From positions 27,501 through 91,500 of the forward strand of contig JAGRES010000035.1 of assembly GCA_020446425.1 (NCBI GenBank): DNA of 64,000 bases, given 5' to 3'. Below the pieces are notes generated by a model that was not told where the DNA came from, did not search any database, and worked only from the letters and a program-made list of their open reading frames with translations. The stretch is from Sphingobium sp. GTDB taxonomy: Bacteria > Pseudomonadota > Alphaproteobacteria > Sphingomonadales > Sphingomonadaceae. Below are positions 24,913-33,098 of this stretch, in pieces. Both the position numbers and the translations under genes were made by a program. Numbering within the stretch: position 1 is the first letter of the stretch; every line of letters begins with the position of its first letter.

Positions 24913-25320
24913 ATGAGCGTGGAAAAAGGAAGCGCATTTTTGCTGAAGATCGGCAATGGCGACGTACCGCTGACCTATGCCACAATCGCCGGTTTGCGCA
25001 CGACGCAGCTGCAGGTGAGCGGCGAGGCGGTGAACGTCACCAACAAGGACAGCGGCGGCTGGCGCGAATTGCTGTCGGGCGCGGGCGTGCGCGCGGTCAG
25101 CGTGTCGGCGGCGGGCATTTTCACGGGCTCGGCGGGCGAGGTGAAAATACGCACGCATGCGCTGGCCGGGACCATCGACGATTATGAGCTGAGCTTTGAA
25201 AGTGGGGAGCGCATGCGCGGCAAATTCCTCGTCACGCGGCTGGAATATGCGGGCGATTATAATGGCGAGCGCAATTATACGATCAGCCTGGAAAGCTCCG
25301 GCCAGGTGGTGAGCCTGTGA
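24913..25320 (+). CDS. major tail tube protein, TP901-1 type (g9-like)
   Basis: 135 residues. EKGSAFLLKIGNG...YATIAGLRTTQLQVSGEAVNVTNKDSGGWRELLSGAGVRAVSVSAAGIF is diagnostic of the TP901-1-like tail tube family. It forms the hexameric tube. The start is chosen at ATG 24913. The stop overlaps the next gene's GTG. Confidence 0.92.
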   Translation: MSVEKGSAFLLKIGNGDVPLTYATIAGLRTTQLQVSGEAVNVTNKDSGGWRELLSGAGVRAVSVSAAGIFTGSAGEVKIRTHALAGTIDDYELSFESGERMRGKFLVTRLEYAGDYNGERNYTISLESSGQVVSL

Positions 25321-25652
25321 GCGCTGCATTGAACGCAATACGCGAGGCCAATCGCCTGCGCGGTGAGGCGAGCCTGTTTGTGCGCGGAGAGTCGCTGTTG
25401 CTGCGTCCGTCCTTTACGGCGCTGGTGGCGGCCGAAGAAGAGCTGGGGCCGCTGTTCGCGCTGGTGGAGCGGGCGTCAGCGGGCGAGCTGAAACTGGCGG
25501 AGATGGTCGCGCTGTTCTGGCACTGCCGCCATGAATGGCCGGATACGATCACGCGCGAGCATGTCGGCGAGGCGGTGGCATCGCAGGGGCTGGCGGCGGT
25601 GACGCCTGCGCTGAAGGCGATATTGCAGCAGATATTGTCGGGCAGGGCGTGA
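25317..25652 (+). CDS. GTA gp10-like tail assembly chaperone
   Basis: 111 residues from a GTG overlapping the tube stop. The sequence RGEASLFVRGESLLLRPSFTALVAAEEELGPLFALVERASAGELKLAEMVALFWHC matches gp10-type GTA proteins (gene transfer agent family), which act as tail assembly chaperones. Confidence 0.85.
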   Translation: MSAALNAIREANRLRGEASLFVRGESLLLRPSFTALVAAEEELGPLFALVERASAGELKLAEMVALFWHCRHEWPDTITREHVGEAVASQGLAAVTPALKAILQQILSGRA

Positions 25653-25695
25653 CGGGCATTTGGCTCATGCTGGGCGCGTATGCGGAGGCGGTCTG

Positions 25696-25908
25696 ATGGC
25701 CGGGAATTTTGCCGAAACCGCGCTGCAACTGGCGGGCCTTGCGGGCTGGCATCTGGGGTGGAGCGCGGATCAGTTCTGGAGCGCGACCCCCGCGGAAATG
25801 GAGATCGTGGTGCGGGCCATGCTGGGCGCGGATGCGGAAGGTGGCGGGGATGCGCCGCCCAGCCGTGCGGACATCGACCGATTGATGGAGTTATACCCCG
25901 ATGGATGA
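25696..25908 (+). CDS. phage tail assembly chaperone, small (g10.1-like)
   Basis: 70 residues with AGLAGWHLGWSADQFWSATPAEMEIVVRAMLG, characteristic of the short GTA tail chaperone (DUF2376-like). It overlaps the next gene by 8 nt. In tailed phages two overlapping chaperone frames are usual at this place. Confidence 0.78.
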   Translation: MAGNFAETALQLAGLAGWHLGWSADQFWSATPAEMEIVVRAMLGADAEGGGDAPPSRADIDRLMELYPDG

Positions 25909-26467
25909 GGAAATCGACCGGCTGGTCGTTTCGGTGCGCGCCGATACGCAGGGCTTTGCCAGGGATGTGGCGGATATGCGCAGCGAGTTGGAAGGGCCGC
26001 TGATCGTTGGCACGGAGCGCGCGGGCAGGGCGATAGAGGCGTCGTTGCGGCGCGCGGTGATTACCGGCAAGTTCGGCTTTGAGGACCTGCGCAGGATTGC
26101 GCTGAGCGTTATCACCTCTATCGCCAACGAGGCCCGCAAGATTGCGTTCAGTCAGCTTCTGCCCTCCGGCAAGGGCGGTCTGTTGGGCGGCGTACTGAAC
26201 ATCGCGAGCGCGGCTTTTGGCGGTGCGCCGGGGCGGGCGACGGGTGGGCCGGTTACGGCAGGGCGAGCCTATAAGGTTGGCGAAAGTGGGCCGGAGCTGT
26301 TTGTGCCGAACGCAGGTGGCCGGATCGTCGCAGCCGGTGGCGGATCGGGTGGGCGCGATGTGCGCGTGACTATCAACGTAAACTCTCCCGATGCAGGCGC
26401 GCCGCAGGCGTTGGCGCGCAGCGCGCGGCAGATTGCGCGCAATGTTCGTTCAGCATTGTCAGAGTAA
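25901..26467 (+). CDS. short tail tape measure protein (g11-like)
   Basis: 188 residues, far shorter than phage tape measures, as in Rhodobacter GTA. DRLVVSVRADTQGFARDVADMRSELEG at the start, a small hydrophobic region (LLGGVLNIASAAFGG) and the C-terminal RATGGPVTAGRAYKVGESGPELFVPNAGGRIV motif are typical tape measure features. A short protein implies a short tail. Confidence 0.88.
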   Translation: MDEEIDRLVVSVRADTQGFARDVADMRSELEGPLIVGTERAGRAIEASLRRAVITGKFGFEDLRRIALSVITSIANEARKIAFSQLLPSGKGGLLGGVLNIASAAFGGAPGRATGGPVTAGRAYKVGESGPELFVPNAGGRIVAAGGGSGGRDVRVTINVNSPDAGAPQALARSARQIARNVRSALSE

Positions 26468-26471
26468 ACTT

Positions 26472-26565
26472 CCGTTCGGTTCGAGCGGAGCCGAGAACAT
26501 ATGTCGAGAACGCGTTTCTCGACTTCGGTTCTCGATAAACTCGAACCTCCGCTCGAAATGAACGG
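26472..26565. repeat. GTTCG-type palindromic repeat between tape measure and distal tail genes
   Basis: CCGTTCG...AACGG ends with TCGAGCGGAG and CTCCGCTCGA complementary arms, filling the gap of 126 bp before the next ATG at 26594. Confidence 0.75.
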
Positions 26566-26593
26566 CCTTTTTGATTTATTGAGGAAAACCCCC

Positions 26594-28918
26594 ATGACCT
26601 ATTGGCTGGCGTCAAAAGGCGGCGGGCAGGAGAAGGGCGTGATCAAGCGCTTCTCGCCCGCCTACTGGACGGTCAATTTCCCCCGCCCGATGATGGCAGG
26701 TGTCGTCACCACTGCGCCGGACGCATTGCGCGTCGATGCGGTATTTTATGGGTCGGGCGATCTCGCGGGCCTGATCTGGGAAGCGGAGGATGTGTGGGAT
26801 CATCCCTTGCTCGCCTATGAGACAAGTCGTGATTTCCGTAACTGTCAGCTCCGTTTTCACTGGCGCAGCAGTGGCCTGAAGCCGCTCGATACATTGCACG
26901 GGCCGACGCTGACCATCGAGGGGCGGGACCAGGGCGGCAATCCCAAAAGCTGGTATGTGCGCCTGTGGAATTACGCCAGCGGGTCGAGCGAGGACGCCGA
27001 CATCGTGCTGGATTTTAATGCGATGGATGGCGGTTATTTGCTGCCTGCAGAGGCGGACCCGGTATGGGCGGGCGATGTCGACCGCATGTTCATCTCGCTG
27101 GTCGCGCCCGGTTACGATGCCGGGACGACGCCATTCGCCAGCGGACAGGAAGGCTGGGCCGAGCTGACCGGCATACAGTGCGACGGTTCGGGATCGGTGC
27201 TGTCCATCGGGGATGTGATGCTGCCTGAACATGGTCTGTCGATGGCGACCGGCTATGACGACGGATATAACCAGACGCCAGAGCGGCTGGTGCGGCAAAT
27301 CCATGCGCTCGGTTATCGCGGCGATATTCTCCATTATGTCGGGATGAGCCATTATTTCCGGCTCGAGGCCAATAGCGGCGGCTGGTACGCCAGCCTGACG
27401 GGAGGAGCGCTGAATGCGCCATGCGCCGCATGGCATGCGGACTATGCCGCGCGGGCCAAGGCGATGGGGTTAGGTCTGATCTGGTCGCTGTCCTATGAGT
27501 TGTTCGATGCGCATTGCTGGAATGACTGGAAACAGCGAGCGGAAAATGGCGAACCGGCGCTCACCGGCTGGGTGCCGCCGTCGGCACTGCTCTCGCCCGC
27601 GCATACAGGTGCGATGGGCTATCTGCAGCAGGTCGGTCAGGCGTTCATCGCCATAGGCGTGGCGGCGGGGCTGACGCCCAAATTTCAGGTGGGCGAGCCA
27701 TGGTGGTGGATCATCCCCGCAGACGGACGCATCTGCCTGTATGACGATGCGGCGAAGGCAGCTTTTGGTGGCAGTCCGGTGTCGATTCCGACGGTGCGGG
27801 CATCGCTTAACAGTGCGCAAAAGGCACTGCTCGATCAGGCAGGCGTGCTGCTGGCGAGTTCGACAGCGGCGCTGGTCGCTGCGGTACGGAGCGTGGCTCC
27901 GGCCACAATTTCATACCTGTTGACCTATCTGCCGACCGTGCTCGACCCGCTCGCGCCGGAGGCCAAGCGCGCCAATATGCCGGTGGGCTGGGCCAAGCCC
28001 GCCTTCGATATATTGCAGCTAGAGGATTATGACTGGGTGATCGAGGATCGCAGCGCGCTGACGATAGCGGGCGTGGCGGCGGCGGAAGCGCGGCTGGGCT
28101 ATGGCGCGGGCGAGCAGCATTACCTCTCCGGCTTTGTGCTGAATGCTGTGGATGCGCCGGTGCTGTGGCCGCGCATCGAGAAGGCGGCGGTGACCGGGCG
28201 CAAGCGGGGTGTCGCCGCGACCTTCATCTGGGCGCTGCCGCAAACGGCACGCGACGGCTTCACCTTTTTCGATCTGGGCGAGGGAGACGATATGCAGGCC
28301 TTTGATGATGTGCAGTTCCCGATTGGCATCGGGCGGGAGGCGAGCGTGGTGCCCGCCTTTTCGACGCAGACGGTCGAGAGCCTGTCCGGCCATGAGCGGC
28401 GGTCGAGCGACTGGGCCGACGCGCGGCTGCGGTTCGACGCCGGGCCGGGTGTGCGTTCCGAAGCCGATCTGGTGACGCTGATCGCATTTTTCCGGGCGCG
28501 CAGGGGTGCGGCGCGGGGATTCCGCTTCACCGATCCGTTCGATTATCAGAGCGCGGTTGCCGGGACGGTGGTGACCGCCATCGACCAGAAGCTGGGAACC
28601 GGTGATGGCGTCACCAGCCAGTTCCGCCTCGCCAAATATTATGGGACGGGTGCGGATGCGCAGCAGCGCCTGATTACGCGCCCGGTGGCGGGCAGCATTC
28701 GGGTGGCCATCGACGGCGCCGAGCAGATGAGCGGATGGCGGCATCTGGGTGGCGGTGTGATCGCATTCGATACGTCGCCCGCCAATGGCGCGGCGCTGAC
28801 CGCCGGGTTCAGCTTCGATGTGCCGGTGCGCTTTGCCGAGGACGCGCTGGAGGTAAGCCGCGCCACCTTTGCTGCCGGGGAAGCGCCATCGGTGCCGCTG
28901 GTGGAGATACGCGAATGA
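26594..28918 (+). CDS. distal tail protein DUF2460 fused to a TIM-barrel-like domain (g12-like)
   Basis: 774 residues. The C-terminal about 210 residues (DDVQFPIGIGREASVVPAFSTQTVESLSGHERRSSDWADARLRFDAGPGV...FRARRGAARGFRFTDPFDY) are the DUF2460 distal tail domain of GTA g12, normally about 200 residues alone. The N-terminal 560 residues begin with a beta-rich part and continue with a segment resembling a glycoside-hydrolase barrel (YRGDILHYVGMSHYF, GLIWSLSYELFD, FQVGEPWWW with a possible catalytic Glu). GAGGAAA before the ATG supports the start. Confidence 0.88.
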   Translation: MTYWLASKGGGQEKGVIKRFSPAYWTVNFPRPMMAGVVTTAPDALRVDAVFYGSGDLAGLIWEAEDVWDHPLLAYETSRDFRNCQLRFHWRSSGLKPLDTLHGPTLTIEGRDQGGNPKSWYVRLWNYASGSSEDADIVLDFNAMDGGYLLPAEADPVWAGDVDRMFISLVAPGYDAGTTPFASGQEGWAELTGIQCDGSGSVLSIGDVMLPEHGLSMATGYDDGYNQTPERLVRQIHALGYRGDILHYVGMSHYFRLEANSGGWYASLTGGALNAPCAAWHADYAARAKAMGLGLIWSLSYELFDAHCWNDWKQRAENGEPALTGWVPPSALLSPAHTGAMGYLQQVGQAFIAIGVAAGLTPKFQVGEPWWWIIPADGRICLYDDAAKAAFGGSPVSIPTVRASLNSAQKALLDQAGVLLASSTAALVAAVRSVAPATISYLLTYLPTVLDPLAPEAKRANMPVGWAKPAFDILQLEDYDWVIEDRSALTIAGVAAAEARLGYGAGEQHYLSGFVLNAVDAPVLWPRIEKAAVTGRKRGVAATFIWALPQTARDGFTFFDLGEGDDMQAFDDVQFPIGIGREASVVPAFSTQTVESLSGHERRSSDWADARLRFDAGPGVRSEADLVTLIAFFRARRGAARGFRFTDPFDYQSAVAGTVVTAIDQKLGTGDGVTSQFRLAKYYGTGADAQQRLITRPVAGSIRVAIDGAEQMSGWRHLGGGVIAFDTSPANGAALTAGFSFDVPVRFAEDALEVSRATFAAGEAPSVPLVEIRE

Positions 28919-29739
28919 GTGCCGACACGATATTGGCACAGGAGCTGGTGACGCTGGCCTTTTGCTGGCGGCTGGAGCGGCGCGACGGTGTGGCCATCGG
29001 CCTCACCAGCCATGACCGTGATCTGGTGATTGGCGGTATCATATACGAGGCCGCGCCTGGGCTGGTGCCCTCGGCGATCCGCCGTGGAACGGGGTTGGAG
29101 CCGGAGTCGATGGACCTCAAGGGCGCGATCACCAGCGATGCGATCAGCGAGGCCGACCTGAATGCGGGCAAGTGGGACGGGGCGGCGCTGTATCTGTATC
29201 TGACCGAATGGACCGAGCCGGGTACGCTGTGGCTGGAGCTGATGCGTGGCGAGCTGGGCACGGTGCAGCAGCAGGATGAGAGCTTTTCGGCGGAACTGGC
29301 TGGGCCGGTATCGGTGCTGGGCAGACCGGTCGCGCCTGAGACATCGCCGGGCTGCCGTGCGCTATTGGGCGACAAGGCGTGCAGGATCGACATGGCGCAT
29401 CATCGCCGGGTGGTGACGATAGCGTCGACGGCGGACGAGGTGGTGGCCGTAAGTGGCGGCGGGCTGGTGAACGGCGATTATCTGTTCGGCACGCTGCGCT
29501 GGTTGGAAGGCGCGAATTGTGGGCTGACGCAGAGTATCGTCGCCAATGATGCGGGCAGCGTGACATTGGCCGACGTTCCGGCATTTGCCGTTACTGCGGG
29601 CACGCGCGCGCTGCTGACCGAGGGATGCGACAAGCTGATGGCGACATGCTCGGGGCGCTTCGCCAATGCGGCCAATTTTCGGGGTGAACCCTATCTGCCG
29701 GGGAGCGACCTGCTCACCCGATATCCCGGAGCAACCTGA
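28915..29739 (+). CDS. tail hub protein DUF2163 (g13-like)
   Basis: 274 residues. DTILAQELVTLAFCWRLERRDGVAIGLTSHDRDLVIGGIIYEAAPGLVPSAI is the DUF2163 N-terminal domain; the second half with CRALLGDKACRIDMAHHRRVVTI and the final GCDKLMATCSGRFANAANFRGEPYLPG contains conserved Cys seen in the phage_BR0599 domain that binds Fe-S in some relatives. Overlaps g12 by 4 nt and g14 by 1 nt. Confidence 0.92.
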   Translation: MSADTILAQELVTLAFCWRLERRDGVAIGLTSHDRDLVIGGIIYEAAPGLVPSAIRRGTGLEPESMDLKGAITSDAISEADLNAGKWDGAALYLYLTEWTEPGTLWLELMRGELGTVQQQDESFSAELAGPVSVLGRPVAPETSPGCRALLGDKACRIDMAHHRRVVTIASTADEVVAVSGGGLVNGDYLFGTLRWLEGANCGLTQSIVANDAGSVTLADVPAFAVTAGTRALLTEGCDKLMATCSGRFANAANFRGEPYLPGSDLLTRYPGAT

Positions 29740-30140
29740 TGCGGCGCGCCGAGAGGATAGTCGCGGCGGCGCGGGGGCTGGTGGGTGTGCCCTTTCGCCT
29801 GCACGGGCGGGATGCGCGCACTGGTGTGGATTGCATCGGCCTTGCGATGCTGTCGTTGGAGGGCGCGGGGCATAAGGGTCTGCATGCCTTTGTTCCAGAT
29901 GCCTACAGTATCAGGGGCGGCAGCGTTGCGTGCTTTGCCGATGCCATGGCGGCGCTGGGTTTGCGAAAGGCGCGGACCCAGCATGCGGGCGATCTGGTGC
30001 TGGTGCAGGCGGGGCCGGCACAATTCCATCTGATGATCGCGACCGATGGCGGACATGTGCACGCCCATGCCGGGCTGGGCAAGGTGGTCGAGATGCCCGG
30101 TGCGTCCCCCTGGCCTGTGCTCGGTCGCTGGCGTTTCTGA
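29739..30140 (+). CDS. NlpC/P60 cell-wall peptidase (g14-like)
   Basis: 133 residues. Catalytic Cys in GVDCIGLAM (about residue 31) and His in AQFHLMIATDGG (about 96) define the NlpC/P60 fold. It should cut peptidoglycan during DNA delivery. Its ATG shares one base with the hub stop. Confidence 0.92.
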   Translation: MRRAERIVAAARGLVGVPFRLHGRDARTGVDCIGLAMLSLEGAGHKGLHAFVPDAYSIRGGSVACFADAMAALGLRKARTQHAGDLVLVQAGPAQFHLMIATDGGHVHAHAGLGKVVEMPGASPWPVLGRWRF

Positions 30141-30157
30141 TATTTGGGAGAAGAGTA

Positions 30158-32365
30158 ATGGCGACACTTGTGCTGACCGTGGTCGGCGGTGCGCTGGCAG
30201 GGCCATTTGGGGCTGCGATCGGTGCTACGATTGGCCAGGTGTTCGACAGCACGGTCCTGTTCGCGCCCAAGGGACGCGAAGGGCCGCGCCTCAATGACCT
30301 GCGCGTGCAGACATCGCGCTATGGCGACCAGATTCCGCAATTATTCGGGGCGATGCGCGTGGCGGGATCGGTCATCTGGTCGACGGATCTCAAGGAACAG
30401 CGCGACAAGAAGAAGGGCGGCAAGGGGCAGCCGAGCGTCACGACCTACAGCTATAGCGCCAGCTTTGCAGTGGCGCTGTCGTCGCGGCGGATCGCGTCGA
30501 TTGGGCGTATCTGGGCCGACGGTAATCTGCTGCGCGGCAGTGCGGGCGATTTCAAGACCGCGATAGGGGCCTTCCGTTTCTATGACGGTAGCCCGGATCA
30601 GGCCGCGGACCCGCTGATCGCTGCGGACAAAGGCGCAGGCGTTGTTCCGGCGCATCGGGGCATGGCCTATGCTGTGTTCGAGGATTTGCAACTGGCAGAT
30701 TATGGCAATCGTATTCCATCGCTTACCTTTGAAGTAGTGGCGGATAGCGGCGATGTCTCGATTGCGGCTATTGCAGCGGGTGTGAGTGACGGGGCGATAG
30801 CGTCCACCGCCATCGGTGCGGTTCCGGCGGTTCATGGCTATGCCGCGAGCGGCAATGATGTCGCATCGGCGCTGAGGCCGCTAATCGGCGGTTTGGGCAT
30901 TGCGGTGCGCGGTGACAATTCAGGCCTGATGCTCGATGCAGGAACGGCGAGCGAGGCGACTGTCGGGCAGGGAAGTATAGGCGCGCGTTTCAACGGCAAG
31001 GAGGAGCGCGGCTTGCGCCTGATCCGCAGCCGGGCCGAGGATGTGCCGGTGCGGCTCAACCTGCGCCATTATGACCCCGCGCGTGATTTTCAGGCGGGTA
31101 TCCAGACAGCGCTGCGCCCCGGAGCGGGCCGCAAGGAGGATAATCTCGATATGCCTGCCGCATTGACGGCTGCATCGGCGCGCGGTTTGGCGGAGGGCCG
31201 GTTGCAGCGGCTTTGGGCCGGGCGCAGCGGTATGGAGCTGCGCTGCGACTGGCGGGCGCTGCCGCGTGTCGCCGGGTCGGTCATCACGGTTGAGGGGCAG
31301 CAGGGCCGCTGGCGCATCGAAGAGAGTGAATGGGAGGGCATAGGCGTGCGCCTGACCTTGCGGCAGGTTGGCGGAACGGGTGTTGCGGTCCCTCCGGCGA
31401 GTGCCGGCAATGCGGTGTCGCAGGCCGATGTGAGCCATGGCGTGACGGTGCTGCAGGTCGCGGATCTTCCGGTGACGGGCGATGAGGTGCCGACTGCCCC
31501 GGTTGTCGTCGCCGCCGCGTCCGGTGCGTCGTCGGGATGGCGGGCGGCGGAATTGTTCGTCGAGGATGCGGCGACAGGCGGGCTGACGTCCATCGGGCCG
31601 AGCGCGGCTCCGGCAATACTAGGCGTGGCGGTGACGACGCCGGTGGCGCTGCCTTTCGCGCATATCTTCGATACACTGTCAGCGGTTGAGGTCGACCTTG
31701 TCAGCGATGCGATGATCCTGACCAATGCCGACGATCTGGCGCTGGCATCGGGGAGCAATGCGGCACTGCTTGGCCGCGAGCTGATCCAGTTCGGCAAGGC
31801 GACGCAGACCGGCCCCAACAGATGGCGGCTGGAGCGGCTGATGCGGGGCAGGCGCGGAACCGAGTGGGCGATGGCAACGCACAGCGTGGGAGAAAGCTTC
31901 CTGCTTCTGGAGCAGGAAGCTCTGGCGAGCGTGCCTTCGGCCTATGTGCAGCATGGCGCTACGCTGCATATGAGCGCAATCGGTATTGGCGACCTGACGC
32001 CGGTGTCGGCGCAGGAGACAGTGCTGGGGCAGGCGCTGGTCGTACCCAGCCCGGTTCATGTGCGCGCCGCCTATGTCGGTTCGGACTGGCAGCTTAGCTG
32101 GGTCAGGCGCAGCCGCAGTGGATGGCGCTGGAACGACGGGGCAGACGCGCCAGTGGCCGAGGAACAGGAACTCTATCGGGTAAACCTGATCCATAATGGC
32201 GCTATTTTCAGAACTGCCGAGACCGGGGTTGCGCAATGGATTTATGGCGCAGCGGACATTGCCGCCGACCAGTCAGCAGGTGTCAGTGGGTCCGTTACTG
32301 TCGAGATACGGCAGATAGGGACCTATGGCCTCGGGCGGCCAGCCTCCATCGACATCATAATCTGA
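30158..32365 (+). CDS. GTA central tail/host-specificity protein (g15-like), no TIM domain
   Basis: 735 residues. The start MATLVLTVVGGALAGPFGAAIGATIGQVFD is followed by NDLRVQTSRYGDQIPQLFGAMRVAGSVIWSTDL, an opening found in phage and GTA central tail proteins; a phage-tail_3-like region lies at about residues 230-370. It is roughly half the length of the Rhodobacter megatron and I see no GTA TIM-barrel region, which instead seems to be in g12. Confidence 0.88.
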   Translation: MATLVLTVVGGALAGPFGAAIGATIGQVFDSTVLFAPKGREGPRLNDLRVQTSRYGDQIPQLFGAMRVAGSVIWSTDLKEQRDKKKGGKGQPSVTTYSYSASFAVALSSRRIASIGRIWADGNLLRGSAGDFKTAIGAFRFYDGSPDQAADPLIAADKGAGVVPAHRGMAYAVFEDLQLADYGNRIPSLTFEVVADSGDVSIAAIAAGVSDGAIASTAIGAVPAVHGYAASGNDVASALRPLIGGLGIAVRGDNSGLMLDAGTASEATVGQGSIGARFNGKEERGLRLIRSRAEDVPVRLNLRHYDPARDFQAGIQTALRPGAGRKEDNLDMPAALTAASARGLAEGRLQRLWAGRSGMELRCDWRALPRVAGSVITVEGQQGRWRIEESEWEGIGVRLTLRQVGGTGVAVPPASAGNAVSQADVSHGVTVLQVADLPVTGDEVPTAPVVVAAASGASSGWRAAELFVEDAATGGLTSIGPSAAPAILGVAVTTPVALPFAHIFDTLSAVEVDLVSDAMILTNADDLALASGSNAALLGRELIQFGKATQTGPNRWRLERLMRGRRGTEWAMATHSVGESFLLLEQEALASVPSAYVQHGATLHMSAIGIGDLTPVSAQETVLGQALVVPSPVHVRAAYVGSDWQLSWVRRSRSGWRWNDGADAPVAEEQELYRVNLIHNGAIFRTAETGVAQWIYGAADIAADQSAGVSGSVTVEIRQIGTYGLGRPASIDIII

Positions 32366-32396
32366 ACCATGAATAGCCGACACGGAGAAATAGCAT

Positions 32397-32900
32397 ATGA
32401 GCGATGCGAGCGATCGCTTTGCGCTGCCGCTGCTGCATGCGGGGCAGGCGCAAAAGGAAATCACCCATAATGAGGCGCTGCAACTGATCGACATGCTGCT
32501 GCACCCCTATGCCGAGAGCGCGTCGCTGACGGCACCGCCAGGAGGAGAAACAGCGGGCCAGAGCTGGATTGTAGCGGCTGGCGCAAGCGGGGCGTGGGTC
32601 GGGCAGGACGGTAATCTGGCGCTCATGACATCGGGGGGGTGGCGCTTTGTCGTGCCCAAGGCCGGGATGAAGGTGTTTGTGGCGGATATCGGCGCCGCCT
32701 CTGTTTTCGACGGGTCTGTATGGGTGGCGGACGCGGTTGGGGCCGATGGCTATTATGTGAACGGACAGCGGATCATTGGCGCCCGGCTTTCCGCCATAGG
32801 CGATCCATCCGGAGGGAGCGTGATTGATACGCAATCGCGGGCCGCGATCGGATCAGTCCTTACCATGCTGCGCAATCACGGGATGATTGATGCCGCGTGA
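32397..32900 (+). CDS. DUF2793 phage-associated protein
   Basis: 167 residues with the DUF2793 signature: SDASDRFALPLLHAGQAQKEITHNEALQLIDMLLHP, then SWIVAAGASGAWVGQDGNLALMTSGGWRFVVP. These occur at the end of GTA and prophage tail clusters and may be tail-fibre or tip-associated. It is 31 nt after the g15-like gene and ends the cluster. Confidence 0.85.
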   Translation: MSDASDRFALPLLHAGQAQKEITHNEALQLIDMLLHPYAESASLTAPPGGETAGQSWIVAAGASGAWVGQDGNLALMTSGGWRFVVPKAGMKVFVADIGAASVFDGSVWVADAVGADGYYVNGQRIIGARLSAIGDPSGGSVIDTQSRAAIGSVLTMLRNHGMIDAA

Positions 32901-33098
32901 TAGAAGCGGCTGACGAAAAACAAATAACTGTCCGATTACTCAATTTGGTGACACTGTAATGAGATAATTTTGCATTTGGCATGATTTTACAAAGGGCCGT
33001 TTTACACTGTGGATCGGCCAAAAGTTGTCTTGCCATGCAACTTTTGTGAGAGTAGGGAGTTTTCGCAGTCCTAGTGACCATTTTGAAAGGGGAATGAT

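Larger units (their letters stand above)
16739..32900 (+). mobile_element. gene-transfer-agent-like head-tail cluster
   Basis: The order terS, terL, portal, small membrane protein, prohead protease, capsid, connector, tail terminator, tail tube, tail chaperones, short tape measure, DUF2460, DUF2163, NlpC/P60, central tail protein follows the Rhodobacter capsulatus GTA g1-g15 order. No integrase, repressor, replication or lysis genes are inside, which favours a domesticated GTA over a prophage. Oddities are a LuxR gene after terL, a reverse-strand gene between g8 and g9 equivalents, and five palindromic repeats. Confidence 0.85.

Noticed and set aside
16739-32900. ordinary inducible prophage
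   Set aside because: No integrase, repressor, replication, lysis or attachment sites inside; order and small tape measure match GTA clusters.
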